Source: Cheiracanthium punctorium (taxonomy: Eukaryota > Arthropoda > Arachnida > Araneae > Cheiracanthiidae). Taken from it: DNA of 64,000 bases. The notes under the pieces were generated by a model, which saw only the letters and a list, made by a program, of their open reading frames with translations, searched no databases and had not been told where the DNA came from. A program made the translations under genes and the position numbers. The stretch is from assembly GCA_038373885.1 (NCBI GenBank), contig JAWZYV010019498.1:1302001-1366000 (forward strand). Direction: 5' to 3'. This document shows positions 45,310 through 55,309 of this stretch, piece by piece (position 1 is the stretch's first letter; each line of letters starts with the position of its first letter).

Positions 45310-45854
45310 CAGGGTGTCTACCGCTCCGGAAAGTCTGGAAAAAGCCGGGGAAATTGGATAATGGGTCCGGAAAATTCACACAAAGAATCTTTTTTTTTTT
45401 TGTTTCGTGTCCTATTTTTTTACGCTTTCTCTCTAATTGTCAAACTGGAAATCAAAAGCAACTGTAACACATTTTTCGGACTGCGAAAGCATCTAGCGAT
45501 GTGTTTGTATAAGATGGGAAAATGGGTGCTCATCAATCGTGACGGGAGTGTAAAAGACAAATTAGCTTACTTTGCAACTCATGGCTTAGGACCGTATTTC
45601 CAAGAACAGTTAGTTAATTCTATCAGAATGTGTGACTACTTCTGTTTCTCAATGGATGAAAGCTTAATCCTGTATACTTCAGTTAAAATTGATTTCAAGA
45701 AGTTGTACAAAATATGCAAATATAAAGACAAGGGAGGGGGCATTGTGCAATTTCTCAAAGTAAAATGCACTGGTCAGGAATTTCTTTCCCGAGACCTCCC
45801 AAAAGTCAGGAAAAAGTCCGGAAATTGACTTTCAGAAATTTGGTAGACACCCTG
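45310..45854 (+). mobile_element. hAT internal-deletion derivative
   Basis: The ends CAGGGTGTCTACC and GGTAGACACCCTG are perfect 13-bp inverted repeats. Within is a fragment of transposase (45455-45690). The flanks are T-rich, so the duplication cannot be read. Secondary inverted blocks (ggaaagtctggaaaaag and ctcccaaaagtcaggaaaa) lie just inside the ends. Confidence 0.82.
45455..45690 (+). pseudogene. hAT-like transposase fragment
   Basis: Part of a frame at 45283-45828. The segment DKLAYFATHGLGPYFQEQLV and MCDYFCFSMDESL matches the pattern just before and at the first catalytic Asp of hAT-like transposases (…FSVSFDESLN… in relatives). The frame's ends lie in the terminal repeats and are not biological protein. 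The rest of the RNase H fold is deleted. Confidence 0.6.
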
Positions 45855-46019
45855 TTTTTTATCTGAAAAAGCACCATTAAAATAAGTATGCAAAAACGCC
45901 ATTTATTGCCACTTTCCCATTATTTTAATATTTTTTATCTTAAAAAGTATTAGAGATATTGAAGTAAAATTTTATATTGTTAGTTAGAACACTAATGGCT
46001 ACATTTATAAAAATTTTCA

Positions 46020-46760
46020 AAGAAATCCGAGACGGTGGGTGACATTTTTGGAATTTACTGGTTGATTTGAAATGGAATGACCCTTGAGAATTTTTGCCCC
46101 AGAAACTGACAGAGTCTGTAAGATTTCATCCCCTACTTTTCAGCTGAAAAGCATATATTGTTTTGTTTGGAAGGTGAGCAAAGAGAAAAGTAGTGTTTGA
46201 AACTCAATGTTAATGTATATAATGGGGATTTTCAGGTGCGTTCATCAAAGTTGCCATATAACTAAATAGTACAATGCACTGTTTTATTTTTACCTTCCGT
46301 ACATGTACCATGTAAGGAAAGTATTGTAATCATGAAAAAATTTGACTTCGAGTTTTTGGTGTATTTAAACATTTTGAGGCCTTCTGAATTCATTTATGCT
46401 ATTTCTACGAGATGTATGTATGTGTGTGTATGTGAGTGAACACAATAGCTTCTAAACAGGACATTTGATTAAGCTCAAATTGGCTCTGTATATTATAAAC
46501 CACCGTCCCAAGACCGGTATTGATTTTGGTGTGTATAGGACTTATAGTTTTTCTACAGGGCTACGACAAAGATTTCTTTTACATTATGGCCTATGGGGAG
46601 AAATTCTTGAAAGTGCACTAGCGTTTAAACGGTGCATTCAATTGAGCTTCAATTTGGTATATGTTTGAATTATTCATCGATTAAAGTTTATGTAAATGCT
46701 GTGTAATTGGGTCATTCAATGTAAAATCAACCAGGGGTCTGGACCTTGACATTTCAGATT
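46020..46760. repeat. dispersed repeat fragments
   Basis: Two outward-facing copies of a gggtcattc-type block (ending near 46083 and starting near 46708), followed by aaatcaacc, flank a run beginning ccttccgtacatgtaccatg and aaggaaagtattgtaatc (46290). The latter is related to the inner ends of the palindrome arms (ttccttgtacgtagtataag). The class is unknown. Confidence 0.45.
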
Positions 46761-47876
46761 TCAATAATTTTTGGTTTACAGTTTGTACCTATGGAGTATA
46801 TGAAAAATCCAATTTTAATTTTTTTGGAACAGTAGTTTTTTTTTCTATGATTTTCTAAAAATTGGAAAAAGTGCAAAAATTGACACTGTTGCCATTCATA
46901 AAATCATTCATAATTCTGTTACGAATTATGGCAGAATGCTCATTGATAGATCATTTTAAAGTTTTTTTATGGGCTTTAATCTGATATACAACACAATATA
47001 TTTTGAATAAATTAAATTTTTTCTGAAATTTTAAAATTTAAATTTTTCGTAAACGCCACCTTTGATTTTTTTTTTTTTAAATGTATGTTTATCTTCTACT
47101 TGTTGTCTAGAGGTATGCAAAGTTTCAAGATGGAGAAATAATGGGTATTGAAGAAATTAATTTTTATATAAAGACCAGTGCACAAGCCACATTGTGAGCA
47201 TAACGCCAAAAAAATTCAAAACTATAACCTTTTTCCCTTTTAGAGAAATCAATTTTGACTAATAAAATCTGGGAAAATGATAGAATTTACATGCTTAATT
47301 TTCAAAACATGAGCTTATCAAATATTTTGTCAATATGCTCATTATCTCATGTCTAATTAATGAAATATAATTAATCTAAATCAATAGATACTTTTGAATT
47401 CACCCTATCAGGTAAAAATTTTAATATACCATGTTAGTCAGTAACTATATAATAATTTAAAATAAAACAATTCATTACCTGGAAGATTAAATCATCCATT
47501 TCTGTATAAAGTGTATAAATTAAGCAAATTAATAATTTAATTAATTTTTTGTTTTACTATAGTTTCACACCTTTTTTTTAACACCTTTAAAAAAAGAAAA
47601 GCAAGTTAAAATTTTTACCAAGCTATACTATGTTTTACCAGCAAATAAAACCCATTATTGAGGCAATTGCAATGGGCACTACATACTTGCCAACTCTTCT
47701 GGTTTTTACAGAAGACTTCCGTTTTTTTAAGCTATCTTCCGGTCTTCTGCCAGAAGATAAAATCTTCTGTTTTTTTTTTTTTAATTTTTAGTCAATATAT
47801 TTAATTGTATCAAACTATGCAAAAAAAATTGTAAATTAATAAATCTATTTCAAAATAATTTATTAACCCATTCCCT

Positions 47877-49319
47877 GCCGCTCTAACTTTTTATTAATTT
47901 TTTTGCTCTACAATGATAAATTACGATAATTTGGTCATATTATTGACAAAATTGTAAAGAAGAAAAAATTGGCTTTATTAGTTCAATAATTATAAAACGG
48001 TGCGAAAACGCACCATCAGCAGAAACCATTCAAAAAGTAGACACAAACAGATATTTATAATAGAGCAAAACCAAAGTATCAGTTACATGAATTTATTCCA
48101 AGATCAGTAAAAAATAATGAAAATTCAGATTTAAATTATTTATGAAATGTTTCAAAGCACTTAGCATGTACAGGTACATTGCATTTTTTGCAAAGTGTCA
48201 CAGTATGGCTATGCCATAGTTTGCATCTTCGGCGAGAATTTGAAGGATTTCGTACTATTATGTGTAACTTTATCCTTAGTAACACTTTTCAAAATCTGTT
48301 CTTGAAATGTCGATGGGCACCCAGTTTTGCTGGTTGAAGGTTGAGAATTCTGTTCAGTATTTGTATGTATAGGTGTTTGTAGAAGAGATGTTGCTAGAAT
48401 TCTTTGGAACTCTAATAAACTCATATCCATCTGGTTCGTTTTTTGGTATAATTTCCAAGCATTCACTTTGGCCACTTCCAGAAAATTGACAAATAGGGGC
48501 CACCACCATTTTTCCCTTTTACTTGTGTTCTGTACATGGGTATAAAATTTTCTAATAAATCAACACCTCCCATGTATTTGTTATAATTTGATATTGGCTT
48601 GGGTTGAACAATGTCGCTTTTTTTATCCTGTTGAGTAATTATTGCACTCTCAGATGATCGCTGAATTTCTATCTCACCAGCTATGTCAGCAGTTATATCC
48701 TGAAAAGCATGCAATTCATTTATGTCTTCATTGTCAGTTAGCACATCAACTTTAGGGGGAATTATAACCATATCTACTTCTGCTTTGTTCAGATTGTTGG
48801 ATAATGTTTCTTCATCATCACTCGAAAGTTCATCTAGCATTGCTATTGCTTCAGCAATAGTGAGAACACATTTCCCATTGCGATTTTTGTAACCTAGATA
48901 AAAAAGAATCGAAATGTAAATAATAATGCTTTTATGTTGATGGTGCGTTTTTGCACCATTAATTTCAAATATCAAAATATATAGCAAAAGTTTAGAATAA
49001 AACTTACCGCTTGCAGCCATTTTGTTGTTCAGTTATTCTTAACAAAATTAACTGTAATAATTATTCTATTGCTAATAGTGCCATCTGCTGGACTGCACAC
49101 AAACTAACATAAGTCTCAAGCAAGAAAAAAACTATTATTTCACGATTTTTTAAAAACAATTAAATATTGTGACTGGTGATGGAAAAAAAAAACAGTTAGT
49201 TAAAACAAACATTACTGTTTTAAGCAAAAATATTTGCATTGATCAAAATATTTATTTTCATAACAGAAAAAAAATATTTAAGATAATGGTGCATTTTCGC
49301 ACCATCAGCAGGGAATGGG
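47877..49319 (-). mobile_element. piggyBac element with internal deletion
   Basis: Flanked by TTAA (47873-47876 and 49320-49323), with ends CCCATTCCCTGC and GCAGGGAATGGG. Palindromic ggtgcgaaaacgcacc-like motifs lie at about 48000, 48940 and 49288, next to catcagcag. It carries a deleted transposase gene on the minus strand (ATG at 49020). It is non-autonomous. Confidence 0.92.
48140..49020 (-). pseudogene. piggyBac transposase, catalytic core deleted
   Basis: The frame at 49020-48463 begins MAASGKFYSKLL. It includes TIAEAIAMLDELSSDDEET, an acidic N-terminal region normal for the family, then jumps to SNYNKYMGGVDLLENFIPMY, which is the conserved piece near the last catalytic Asp (N-x-F/Y-M-G-G-V-D). 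The whole DDE-like core in between is missing. A frameshift near 48470 moves to the second frame (VNAWKLYQKTNQMD). A last segment with CKKCNVPVHAKCFETFH, a C-terminal Cys-rich domain, is visible at about 48200-48145 in a third frame. It resembles PGBD-type proteins. Confidence 0.85.
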
Positions 49320-49699
49320 TTAAGGTAATCATTTCAATACCTAACAGCACAATGCTCTTGTATGAATGAGGTCAAAGGGTTTGTAAGCAAATCAATTCGC
49401 GATAGTTAAAAAAAAAAAAATTCATTTCCTTCCTCTCTGTGATTCATCATTAGGAAATTTGTTAGTAGGGATCGACAGATACCACATTTTCGCCGATGAC
49501 CGATACGATACTTTACCAATAAATTCATTTTCAGAAATAGCCGATACTGATACTTTAAGTTATGGTATCGGCCGATACCGATACTTTACATAATTTAATG
49601 CCATTTAAACCTAGATCTGTTGGGCGTTTTTGTAACGAGAGTGCAGTTCTCGTTAAAATGAATAACAGAATGATGAAATTTGATCCCAGTAGAAAGCAT

Positions 49700-49940
49700 T
49701 TATTTATTTATTTGCCAGGAGAGGACAGCTCGCGTCACTGAATGTGTCGCTTAGAGCTACATATACGTCCTTCCCGGAATTTCCCGCCACAATTGGAATT
49801 TCATCAGAAGGTGGGGGGACTTCTGAATATTGGCACCCTCGGAAACTGCTAGCGACCGCCGAGAGGACTTTCAGAACCACGGATTTAACGTGCACGTACA
49901 CCGCATGTACACGGTGGTCTTTAGTGGTACGCCGGTAGTA
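49700..49940. repeat. possible second SINE-like segment
   Basis: A GC-richer island in AT-rich DNA. The minus-strand run gcacgttaaatccgtggttc resembles bodies of some invertebrate SINEs. Ends are not defined. Confidence 0.3.
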
Positions 49941-50024
49941 GAAAGCATTAAAAAGAAAAAGCAGTGGATATATTGAAATGTGAATTTACAGTAGTTCTAG
50001 TCTTTCTTTTCTATTCAAATCATG

Positions 50025-50225
50025 CCGGCGAATGACCGAATTTATAAAAAGCTTTGCTCTAGGAAGCGTCTTAGTGTGCAGGTTCGGAATTCTTTCTCCT
50101 CGCGTGGCTGTCGATCTAGCGGCTGGAGTTTTGGGCGATTTCCCCCTGATGTTACGTGAATATGCGTTAGACTCCCTTAAAAAGTCCACCGCCCAAGCCC
50201 CCCCCCCATAGGTAGATGCCCCTCA
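50025..50225 (+). mobile_element. SINE copy 2
   Basis: It shares the body of copies 1 and 3 (tggctgtcgatctagcggc, gagttttgggcgatttccc, tgaatatgcgttagactccc) and a degenerate box B, caggttcggaattc. Box A is weak. Confidence 0.65.
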
Positions 50226-51596
50226 TTTAGGCTTGACAGAACACAAACATGGGGGGGGGGAGTTAAAGGGATATATTAATAAGATAATCCATTTCATTTC
50301 CAGTGTTGACTGGTGCAAATATTTAAATCATTTTTTTCTCAACTCTGTTTTGTCGCCTAATTGTTGCTATGAGCCAGATAAAAGTTAGACCCAAAACAGC
50401 TTCCTGATTGCTCTTACTATATGTGTCTTTCTTGCAATTTTTATTTAGATTTTCTTTAATTATAATTCTTTCACATATGAAAATATTATTTAGATTACTT
50501 AAACTGCATTAAATTGTGATTAAAGTATAAACTGTACAGTATTATGTAAGTACATATGTATTTAGTTATTGTTCATTAAATACGTATGTAAATTTTTTCC
50601 TTAAAATGCATAATAAGTTCATAGTAATTATTGGTTTTATTTATCTGCTCCAATTATTTAAGCACTAAGTGAATTATTAAATGTTTTAGAAGGATTTCTG
50701 TTTAATATGAACTCATATGATCATTTTTAAGTTCTTTTTGAAAATCCGAATATTTTGATTCTCCGGACAGGGTTAAGTCACAATTAATCCGGATGATCCA
50801 TGTATTTGATCTTTTCCATACGAAGAACGGATACACACCGATTATTCCTGTGTTTTCCTTACATATAAACCAAATACTATTCACAAGAAATATGTTTTTT
50901 ACCCCAAAATTTGAAATAAACTAAATAATAATTAGTATTACTAATTATACAACTATAAATATTACACTAATCAAAACAGAATGTTACACAAATCCTACGT
51001 TCTCTCATTAATCTGATAGATAATAAAATTATTAAATGTTTGATATTTTGTAATGTTTTAAAAATGAATCATTTAACTTCTGAACCAACATAATTAATGT
51101 TCACGGAAGTCGTCAGTTTTCAAGTCACTGCCAAAAAGTTTCTTATTTGCAACACAAAAAAGGAATAAATTGTTTTTACATATAGGTTTCGTTTATAATT
51201 TTAGTATCATTAATTTTGTCATTGGAACAGCTACAATATGAAGAAAAATATTTTTGCTCGTTTTCAAGCTATGCCTTGGAGAGTCTAAATAAAAGATGCT
51301 TAAAAATGACGAGATTAAATGAAGGTTAAAGAAAAATCCAGAAATGATAAACTAAATTCAATTTTCAAGCCTTAAAGAAAAGTTGCTACTTAAAGTATTC
51401 ATATTTAATGAAATTGATCTTTGGTGTTTTTGTTTTTATGATCACTGTTAACATGTTTTTATGTGATTGATATGAACAAATTTTATCTGTTTTAATTCTA
51501 AGCTCTGAGCAGGGGCGGCGTGGCACGGTAACATGATCTAAGTGCCATCGTCGAAAGGGGGGGGGGCTAAAACTGAGAAAATCTTGATCTAGAGCA

Positions 51597-51670
51597 GTGG
51601 TTCCCAAACTTTGTCTTTCTCTTCAAAAAATCTTCAACTAGATTTTTTTTTCGCGACCCACTACTACATA
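51597..51670 (+). repeat. left end of hAT MITE (fragment)
   Basis: CAGTGGTTCCCAAACTTTG followed by tcgcgacccac is a familiar hAT-type terminus. The opposite end was not found. Confidence 0.5.
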
Positions 51671-51825
51671 ACGATAACCAATATAGGCTATATAAAATAG
51701 TATATTTTACTATATATATAAAATACTAAAACTTAAATTTTCCCACTACAGTCTGAAGTTCTATAAGCTAAATAGAAACAAATTCCTCAAGCCTATTTCG
51801 AAGGCTGAAATATTACGCTTTAACA

Positions 51826-52003
51826 CACATATGGGCAACTGCCGGCCCGCGGAACATTTGAAAACTCCATTTAAACCATTCAATATCCCATATAAATCTC
51901 AATTATACGGCCCGCCACTTTGCTAAAATCCGAAATTTTGGCCCGCGACTTCGCTAATATCCTAAAGTTTGGCCCACAGCTTTTCAAAGTTTGCCCATAC
52001 CTG
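51826..52003. mobile_element. hAT-type MITE, 178 bp
   Basis: The ends CACATATGGGCAACTG and GTTTGCCCATACCTG are inverted repeats with two substitutions. The 8-bp duplication CTTTAACA lies at 51818-51825 and 52004-52011. The interior repeats cggcccgc and ggcccac blocks. Confidence 0.85.
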
Positions 52004-52204
52004 CTTTAACACTTTAAGTTCGTCATCCCCTGAAATATCAAACGATGTCAGGGACGTCTCTCCCATCAATTTTGATATCTATATCATATCCAAGCCGAAT
52101 AAGATGTCCTTGCGCCAATTTTTTAAAATAAAAATTTAAAGCATGTCTCTTAAGCGTGAAATCTATATCAAGAGCTAGACATTCTCCAACGATATCAAAA
52201 GCCT

Positions 52205-52540
52205 ATATATACAGTAGAGTCTCCCTATAACGAAGTCCCCTTACAACGAATTTCTCCCTATAACAAAAATTTTCATGAAAACGTAACTTTAAGGCTTAAA
52301 TAACACTATAAACATTCTCCATATAACGAAGAGCTTATCTTCCCATAGCGAATATTTCAGATTTACCTTTGATGATTTTTTTTGTTAGTTTTGAAGAAAA
52401 ATTTAATTTTTGAACAGACCACTTAGTGGAAGAGTAACAGATGATAAAAATGGAGACCAGGAAAGTGAAACTGACTCTGATAATGAAGACACTTCACCAG
52501 CGCCCGATTATGACCAACTGGGGTAACGGGCATTCATAGA
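52205..52540 (+). mobile_element. pogo/Tigger-like fragment
   Basis: The left end CAGTAGAGTCTCCCTATAAC, with taacgaag repeats, matches pogo/Tigger termini. A short acidic coding stretch, TDDKNGDQESETDSDNEDTS, lies near 52440-52525 and could be the C-terminal tail of the transposase. The right end was not seen. Confidence 0.6.
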
Positions 52541-53064
52541 TTTGGGGGCCCCAAACTATGAAATTTGTTATATTTTTCATAAAATTTTGATATAAAAAAG
52601 AATATTTTATTCAGAAAAAACATTTAAAATTGAGGGCCCTTTCAAGTCGGGGCCCTGAGCAAAGTGCCGATTTGCCCATATAATAAGGCCCTGCGCTTCA
52701 CGACCAAAACCACATCAAACTTTAATGCTTCAACCTTTCAAAACCATTAAAAAGAGGTTTCTAAATGGAATAAAATGTGCCTAACTCTATTTTCAGCAGA
52801 CTTTTAAAATGTGAATATTTTTATGAAAATTTAAAATCACAGAATGTAAAATAACGGAATTTTGAAGTAAAATAAACGTAAGTGCATTACATCTTTTATT
52901 CTCTAAATTCGTGGATTGTCTTTACTTTTGAACATTTCATTTATAAATTGAAAAGTAAGAAACCGTAAGTTTAACAAATTTATAATAAATACCAATTTAT
53001 TTTTAATTCAAAGTCATAATTTAATACTTTTAAACATCGAATTAACTAAATAGTTTGTAATATT

Positions 53065-53065
<1 letters not shown>

Positions 53066-53099
<34 letters not shown>
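53066..53099. repeat. (TA)n microsatellite
   Basis: About 15 TA units. Confidence 0.95.
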
Positions 53100-53102
<3 letters not shown>

Positions 53103-53168
53103 CTCTTTTTCGAGTCAACACGATGAGAAAATAAACGTTTATAAAACTGAAGTAAAATTATAGCCTAC

Positions 53169-53325
53169 CTCTCGACATTTGTTTTTTGCAATCCTTGCAG
53201 ATAGCGTATTTAGTGTTGGGCACCAATTCAAAATAATTTAGAAGAATAGGCGATTGTTCTGTTAAACTGTCATCTAACGATTCTTCGTCCATTATTTCGA
53301 CCACACTTGGTGATACGGCGCCCAT
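53169..53325 (-). pseudogene. hAT transposase first exon with BED-type finger
   Basis: ATG at 53325 (minus) opens MGAVSPSVVEIMDEESLDD, followed by SPILLNYFELVPNTKYAIC and KDCKKQMSRG. The C-x2-C pair preceded by F-x2-x3-K-A-x-C suits a BED zinc finger at a hAT transposase N-terminus. It ends GAGAG before GTAGGC, a good splice donor. Downstream exons were not recognised on that strand, so the gene is broken. Confidence 0.65.
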
Positions 53326-54011
53326 TTAGTGATGGTTAGAATTTAAAAAAAAAAAAAAAAAAAACAGTTCGAAAACACTCGCACAAACAAATGTGCCAAT
53401 GAAACGATGCTTCTCATCTCATTACCAAAATAAAGATTCTAGAATAATGTTGCGCCTGCGTGGTTTCTTCTGAAATGCGAAGTATCGGTGAAAATGGGTG
53501 AAAGCAACAGAAACCGATACTTTCCCGATACTTTTAGAATCGAAAGAACCGATACCGATACCTAAAAAAATTGGAGGTATCGGCGCCGATACTAACGGTT
53601 GCCGATACTATCGGTCGATCCCTATTTGTTAGTGTTGAAAACTAAAGCTTGAAAATAATTTTTCTAATGAACTATTAGTAAAAGCTAAAAAAGCTACTTT
53701 GAATCAGCTAAAAAAATTCTTAATCTGTTTATTTTTCAACATACTTTGGTTAAAAATTAAGTCAAATTTCCATTTATTTGTTTTTATTCTTGTGAAAATA
53801 CTGCATCTATTTTCATTTTATATAAAAAATTCACATAAGCTCTTTTCTATTACTATTTTTGTTTTTATTTCTATACATTACTGATATAAAAATGTAATGA
53901 AAAATGATGATACACTGGGGAAAACAGTCTTCTGTTATTACTTCTTATTTTTAAAAATTATCTTCTGATTTTTTGTAAAATCTTCTGTTTTTTCAAACTG
54001 AGTCTTCCTGC

Positions 54012-54521
54012 TGAAGGGAGAGCGTGCGGCGAGAGCTGGGTTTGAACCCAGGGACTTATGGGTGGTAGAATGAGGCGCAATCCGGCTCGGCCAAAAGGTA
54101 CTTATTCGACCAGCCTTCAATTGCCGGGTGTTGTGTGCGCGGAGGTGCTCGTGCCGCCACACTACTCCCCCCCTAGAGAGTCAGTCGGAGGCTGACGAAC
54201 GATATTCCAAGCGTTATGGAATGCTGCCACTCGTTGTGGACTTTGTGAGGTTGCTGCCGCTCGTTGTGGACTTTGAAAGAGAGCCGAGCGAGAGATGGAA
54301 GAGGGCGGTGCTGGCGCCATCTGTCGCTGTAGGCGAGAAGGAGAATGCGTGTTCGTTGTCCGGGTCACCAGTGAAGGGAGAGCGTGCGACGAGAGCTGGG
54401 TTTGAACCCAGGGATTTATGGGTGGTAGAATGAGGCGCAATCCGGCTCGGCCAAAAGGTACCTATTCGACCGGCCTTCAATTGCCGGGTGTTGTGTGCGC
54501 GGAGGTGCTCATACCGCCACA
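54012..54521 (-). mobile_element. TRIM, copy 2
   Basis: LTRs at 54012-54161 and 54372-54521 (150 bp each) and 4-bp duplication CTGC (54008-54011 and 54522-54525). The PBS on the minus strand is TGGTGACCCGGACAACG, following CACTGG-type LTR end bases, and the PPT is agggggggagtag. The interior is similar to copy 1 but shorter. No coding sequence. Confidence 0.92.
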
Positions 54522-54767
54522 CTGCTTTTGGCTTAAGGAGGTTGGCAGGTATGGCACTAGAAAAAAAAATATTTGGCAAAAAAATGCCTACTCTCGATGC
54601 ATTTAATCTTTGCCCACTTAAAAAAATAATTTCATATTCTACTTTAATACTATTATAAGATACAGAAGTAATACTTTTGCTACTTAAGTTTTTAAATTAA
54701 TTCTAAATTCAAGACAACATGCAAATAAAAGTCTGGATATTTTCGAGAAGCTATTTGGCTTCACCAT

Positions 54768-54985
54768 GGCACAGAGGTTATGTCACTGAAAATGGTAGAT
54801 GCCCAAAGTGTGAAGGTCCCAGGCTCAGGTCCCATCGCATGGCAGTCGATCTAATGGTATGGAGTTTTGGTAGGTTTTCTCCAGATTTAACGTGAATACA
54901 TGTTAGAACCTCTTGGAAAGTTCTCCTACCAATCCTTGGCAGATTGCCCTAATGTAGCATTGCCATAATCACACACAAAACAAAA
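54768..54985 (+). mobile_element. SINE copy 3
   Basis: Box A-like tggcacagaggttatgtc, box B-like ccaggctcaggtccc, then the shared body (tggcagtcgatctaatggta, ggagttttggtaggttttc, acctcttggaaagttctcc). It lies ~160 bp upstream of mRpL18 exon 2. The 3' tail is caacacaaaac-like, not poly(A). Confidence 0.7.
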
Positions 54986-55143
54986 CATTCAAGAAGCTAT
55001 TTTAAATGTACTCTAATTGCAAAAAATGCAAATAATTATGTTTGAAAATGAAACTGTAACATATGATACAACAGCTTGTAACTTTTCTAAAATATTTTTT
55101 AGTGTGTTTGCATATTTTATTATTATTTATTTTTGTTTTATAG

Positions 55144-55309
55144 CTATCAAACCTGAAAATGTTTTTGTGCCTGAGAAATTCCTTAGTGAAAATGACAAAT
55201 TCAATTCTGAATATATTAACAGAAATCCTCGTAATTTAGAACAGATGCTTCTGGAAGTTAAACCAAATGGCTTTCCTCTTGATACACCTGATGTTGTTTA
55301 TTGGAATAA
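55144..55309 (+). CDS. mRpL18: putative mRpL18 exon 2 (uL18m)
   Basis: It follows a pyrimidine-rich acceptor (ttttgttttatag) and ends AATAA before GTATGC. The encoded segment includes EYINRNPRNLEQMLLEVKP and GFPLDTPDVVYWNK. The NRNPRNLE string followed ~20 residues later by an aromatic-W motif is characteristic of mitochondrial ribosomal protein L18 (from memory, vertebrate and fly proteins carry TNRNPRNLE and FWH in these places). The protein binds 5S-like RNA sites in the mitoribosome large subunit in relatives; in animals it also helps 5S rRNA import. The exon is phase 1 to phase 2. Later exons, with the RNA-binding core, were not found in the window. Confidence 0.7.

Larger units (their letters stand above)
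49466..53624 (-). mobile_element. hAT element with ZBED-type transposase start
   Basis: Ends TAGGGATCGACAGATACC and GGTCGATCCCTA, with further GATACCGATAC repeats inside both ends, are flanked by the perfect 8-bp duplication TTTGTTAG (49458-49465 and 53625-53632). Only the first transposase exon (53169-53325, minus) is recognisable. The remainder of the 4.2 kb is filled by a SINE, a pogo-like fragment, small MITEs and AT-rich DNA. Confidence 0.92.
47682..54553. mobile_element. TIR element F, ~0.74 kb without nested insertions
   Basis: Ends CATACTTGCCAAC and GTTGGCAGGTATG (12/13 inverted match) are flanked by the 6-bp duplication GCACTA (47676-47681 and 54554-54559). The body has tcttctg repeats in the left and right parts. 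It received three insertions: piggyBac at 47877-49319 (TTAA), hAT at 49466-53624 (TTTGTTAG) and TRIM at 54012-54521 (CTGC). No transposase of its own was seen. Confidence 0.8.
44408..55143 (+). other. putative mRpL18 intron 1 (10.7 kb), TE-filled
   Basis: The donor GTAATA (44408) and the acceptor tttttgttttatag (ending 55143) have the required GT and AG. The interior holds a hAT derivative, a 0.74-kb TIR element with piggyBac, hAT and TRIM insertions, and SINEs. There is no competing host gene that I can see. Stretches at 44408-45309 and 46710-47681 are plain AT-rich DNA. Confidence 0.45.

Noticed and set aside
45283..45828. 181-aa host gene
   Set aside because: Both ends of the frame fall within 13-bp inverted repeats of a hAT derivative; only the middle resembles transposase.
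55017..55143. N-terminal part of the 100-aa frame before exon 2 as coding
   Set aside because: Its composition is intron-like (Phe/Ile/Tyr from AT-rich DNA) and a strong acceptor lies at 55143.
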